A stretch of DNA of 64,000 nucleotides from JBFLVT01 sp036804525 (lineage in GTDB: Bacteria > Bacillota > Desulfotomaculia > Desulfotomaculales > JASEER01): positions 1-64,000 of the forward strand of contig DAIRSE010000003.1 in assembly GCA_036804525.1 (NCBI GenBank), given 5' to 3'. Under the pieces are notes generated by a model that worked only from the letters and a program-made list of their open reading frames with translations, was not told the origin of the DNA and ran no database searches. Of the stretch, positions 63,031-64,000 are shown one piece after another (position 1 is the stretch's first letter; every line of letters begins with the position of its first letter). Both the position numbers and the translations under genes were made by a program.

Positions 63031-64000
63031 CTACGCGCGTCGCTCATACTGGTAGTAAGCCGAACACGCCCCTTCCGACGAGACCATGCACGGGCCGACC
63101 GGGTGGGTCGGGGTGCAGGCCTTGCCAAAAAGCTTGCAGTCGCGAGGGGTCAGTTTACCCTTCAGGAGATCGCCGCACATACAGCCCTTCGGAATGCGGG
63201 CCGGAGCAACCTCCATGGCGAACTTGAACCGGGCGTCGTAATCGCGCAGGTTCTCCTTGAACTCCATCCCGCTGCCCGGGATAACCCCGAAGCCCCGCCA
63301 GGAGGCATCGGCGATATCAAAAGTTTCGGCCAGAAGCTTCTGCGCGCGGACGTTGCCTTCATCGCGCACCACGCGCGTGTAGGTGTTGTCGACACGCGTC
63401 TGGCCGGATAAGATCTGGCCGAGAAGATTATGAATTGAATCCAGGATGTCCAACGTTTCAAAACCGGTGACCACGGCCGGCAGCCCGTACTGCCCGGCTA
63501 TGAAATCCCAGGCCTTGCGCCCGATGATGGCACTGACGTGGCCGGGCAGAATGAACCCGTCGATCCTGAGGTCAGGGTCGGCCAAAATGGCGTGCATCGC
63601 GGGAGGAACGACCTTATGCGCGGTGAACACGCTGAAGTTCTTGATCCCGCGCGCCCTGGCCATGGCCACGCTCAGGGCGACGGTCGGCGCCGTGGTCTCA
63701 AAGCCCACTCCCAGGAAGACCAGTTCCCTATCCGGGTGGCCGGCCGCCCAGTCCACGGCGTCGGCCGGGGAATAAAAAATACGCACGTCCGCGCCCCTGG
63801 CCTTCTCCCGTTCGAGCGAGGTCTCGCTGCCCGGAACCCTGAGCATGTCCCCGAAGGTCCCCACGGTAATGCCCGGCTGGCGGCCGAAAGCCACCATGCG
63901 GTCAATGTCCTCGTAATCTGTTACACAGACCGGACATCCGGGCCCGCTGCGCAGTTCGAGGTACTCGCCCAGGATGCTGCGCAGCCCCGCCTTGGAGATG
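63031..64000 (-). CDS. hypD: Hydrogenase maturation protein HypD, 5' end truncated
   Basis: Scaffold for the Fe(CN)2CO centre. The frame enters at the window edge (ISKAGLRSILGEYLE) and contains GPGCPVC, FETTAPT, GFILPGHVSAIIG, and the C-terminal [4Fe-4S] ligands CMCGDLLKG and CKLFGKAC. A 111-base gap separates it from hypE. The missing N-terminus and any hypC/F/A lie to the right. Confidence 0.95.
   Translation of the reverse strand, partial: ISKAGLRSILGEYLELRSGPGCPVCVTDYEDIDRMVAFGRQPGITVGTFGDMLRVPGSETSLEREKARGADVRIFYSPADAVDWAAGHPDRELVFLGVGFETTAPTVALSVAMARARGIKNFSVFTAHKVVPPAMHAILADPDLRIDGFILPGHVSAIIGRKAWDFIAGQYGLPAVVTGFETLDILDSIHNLLGQILSGQTRVDNTYTRVVRDEGNVRAQKLLAETFDIADASWRGFGVIPGSGMEFKENLRDYDARFKFAMEVAPARIPKGCMCGDLLKGKLTPRDCKLFGKACTPTHPVGPCMVSSEGACSAYYQYERRA

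Noticed and set aside
62898..63128. Open frame across the hypD-hypE gap
   Set aside because: It overlaps both genes in high-GC sequence and has no ribosome-binding site; probably a shadow.

Overview
The window comes from the chromosome of an anaerobic, endospore-forming Firmicute, most likely a Clostridia/Peptococcaceae-type organism (Desulfotomaculum, Pelotomaculum and Moorella relatives). The basis is spo0A and spoIVB, the redox repressor Rex, ferredoxin-dependent 2-oxoacid oxidation, LL-diaminopimelate aminotransferase, a selenocysteine formate dehydrogenase, hydrogenase maturation genes and moderately high G+C. The genus is not resolved. Almost everything is on the minus strand; only a MazG-like gene, a DUF1015 gene and selC are on the plus strand.

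Layout (minus-strand transcription runs right to left). 1-3790: exported formate dehydrogenase (beta subunit cut by the edge), with an in-frame UGA and SECIS hairpin. 4087-5374: a LOG-like protein and rex. 5499-18956: housekeeping block yicC, remA, gmk, rpoZ, coaBC, priA, def, fmt, rsmB, rlmN, prpC, prkC, rsgA, rpe, many genes overlapping by a few bases. 19202-30734: one long run from steA/steB and two envelope glycosyltransferase-type genes through a P-loop ATPase, a four-subunit 2-oxoacid:ferredoxin oxidoreductase, an M20 peptidase, dapF, dapL and an aminotransferase. 30881-33098: spo0A and spoIVB. 33196-38426: ligA, amj, pcrA. 38608-44578: his operon (hisD-C-B-H-A-F-IE). 44805-55698: purine operon hpt-guaA-purE-B-C-F-M-N-H-D. 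56078-58860: a lipoprotein-carrier-like protein, then mazG-like and DUF1015 genes. 58962-59055: selenocysteine tRNA with a strong promoter. 59178-61652: accessory genes of unknown function, one apparently frameshifted. 61903-64000: hypE and hypD (hypD 5' end cut).

The genes imply one-carbon and hydrogen metabolism: formate dehydrogenase and HypDE-matured [NiFe] hydrogenase, with tRNA-Sec for UGA decoding in the same window. selA, selB and the formate dehydrogenase membrane subunit are not present here.

The strongest feature not explained by genes is a family of degenerate 7-bp tandem arrays. They fill many spacers, keep exact 7-base register, differ in sequence from site to site, and usually begin at or just after a stop codon, sometimes supplying the last codons and the stop. 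Some pair as inverted repeats, and several sit beside a longer conserved hairpin module. A second unusual feature is a perfect 14-bp hairpin with the spoIVB ribosome-binding site in its loop and the start codon in its stem.
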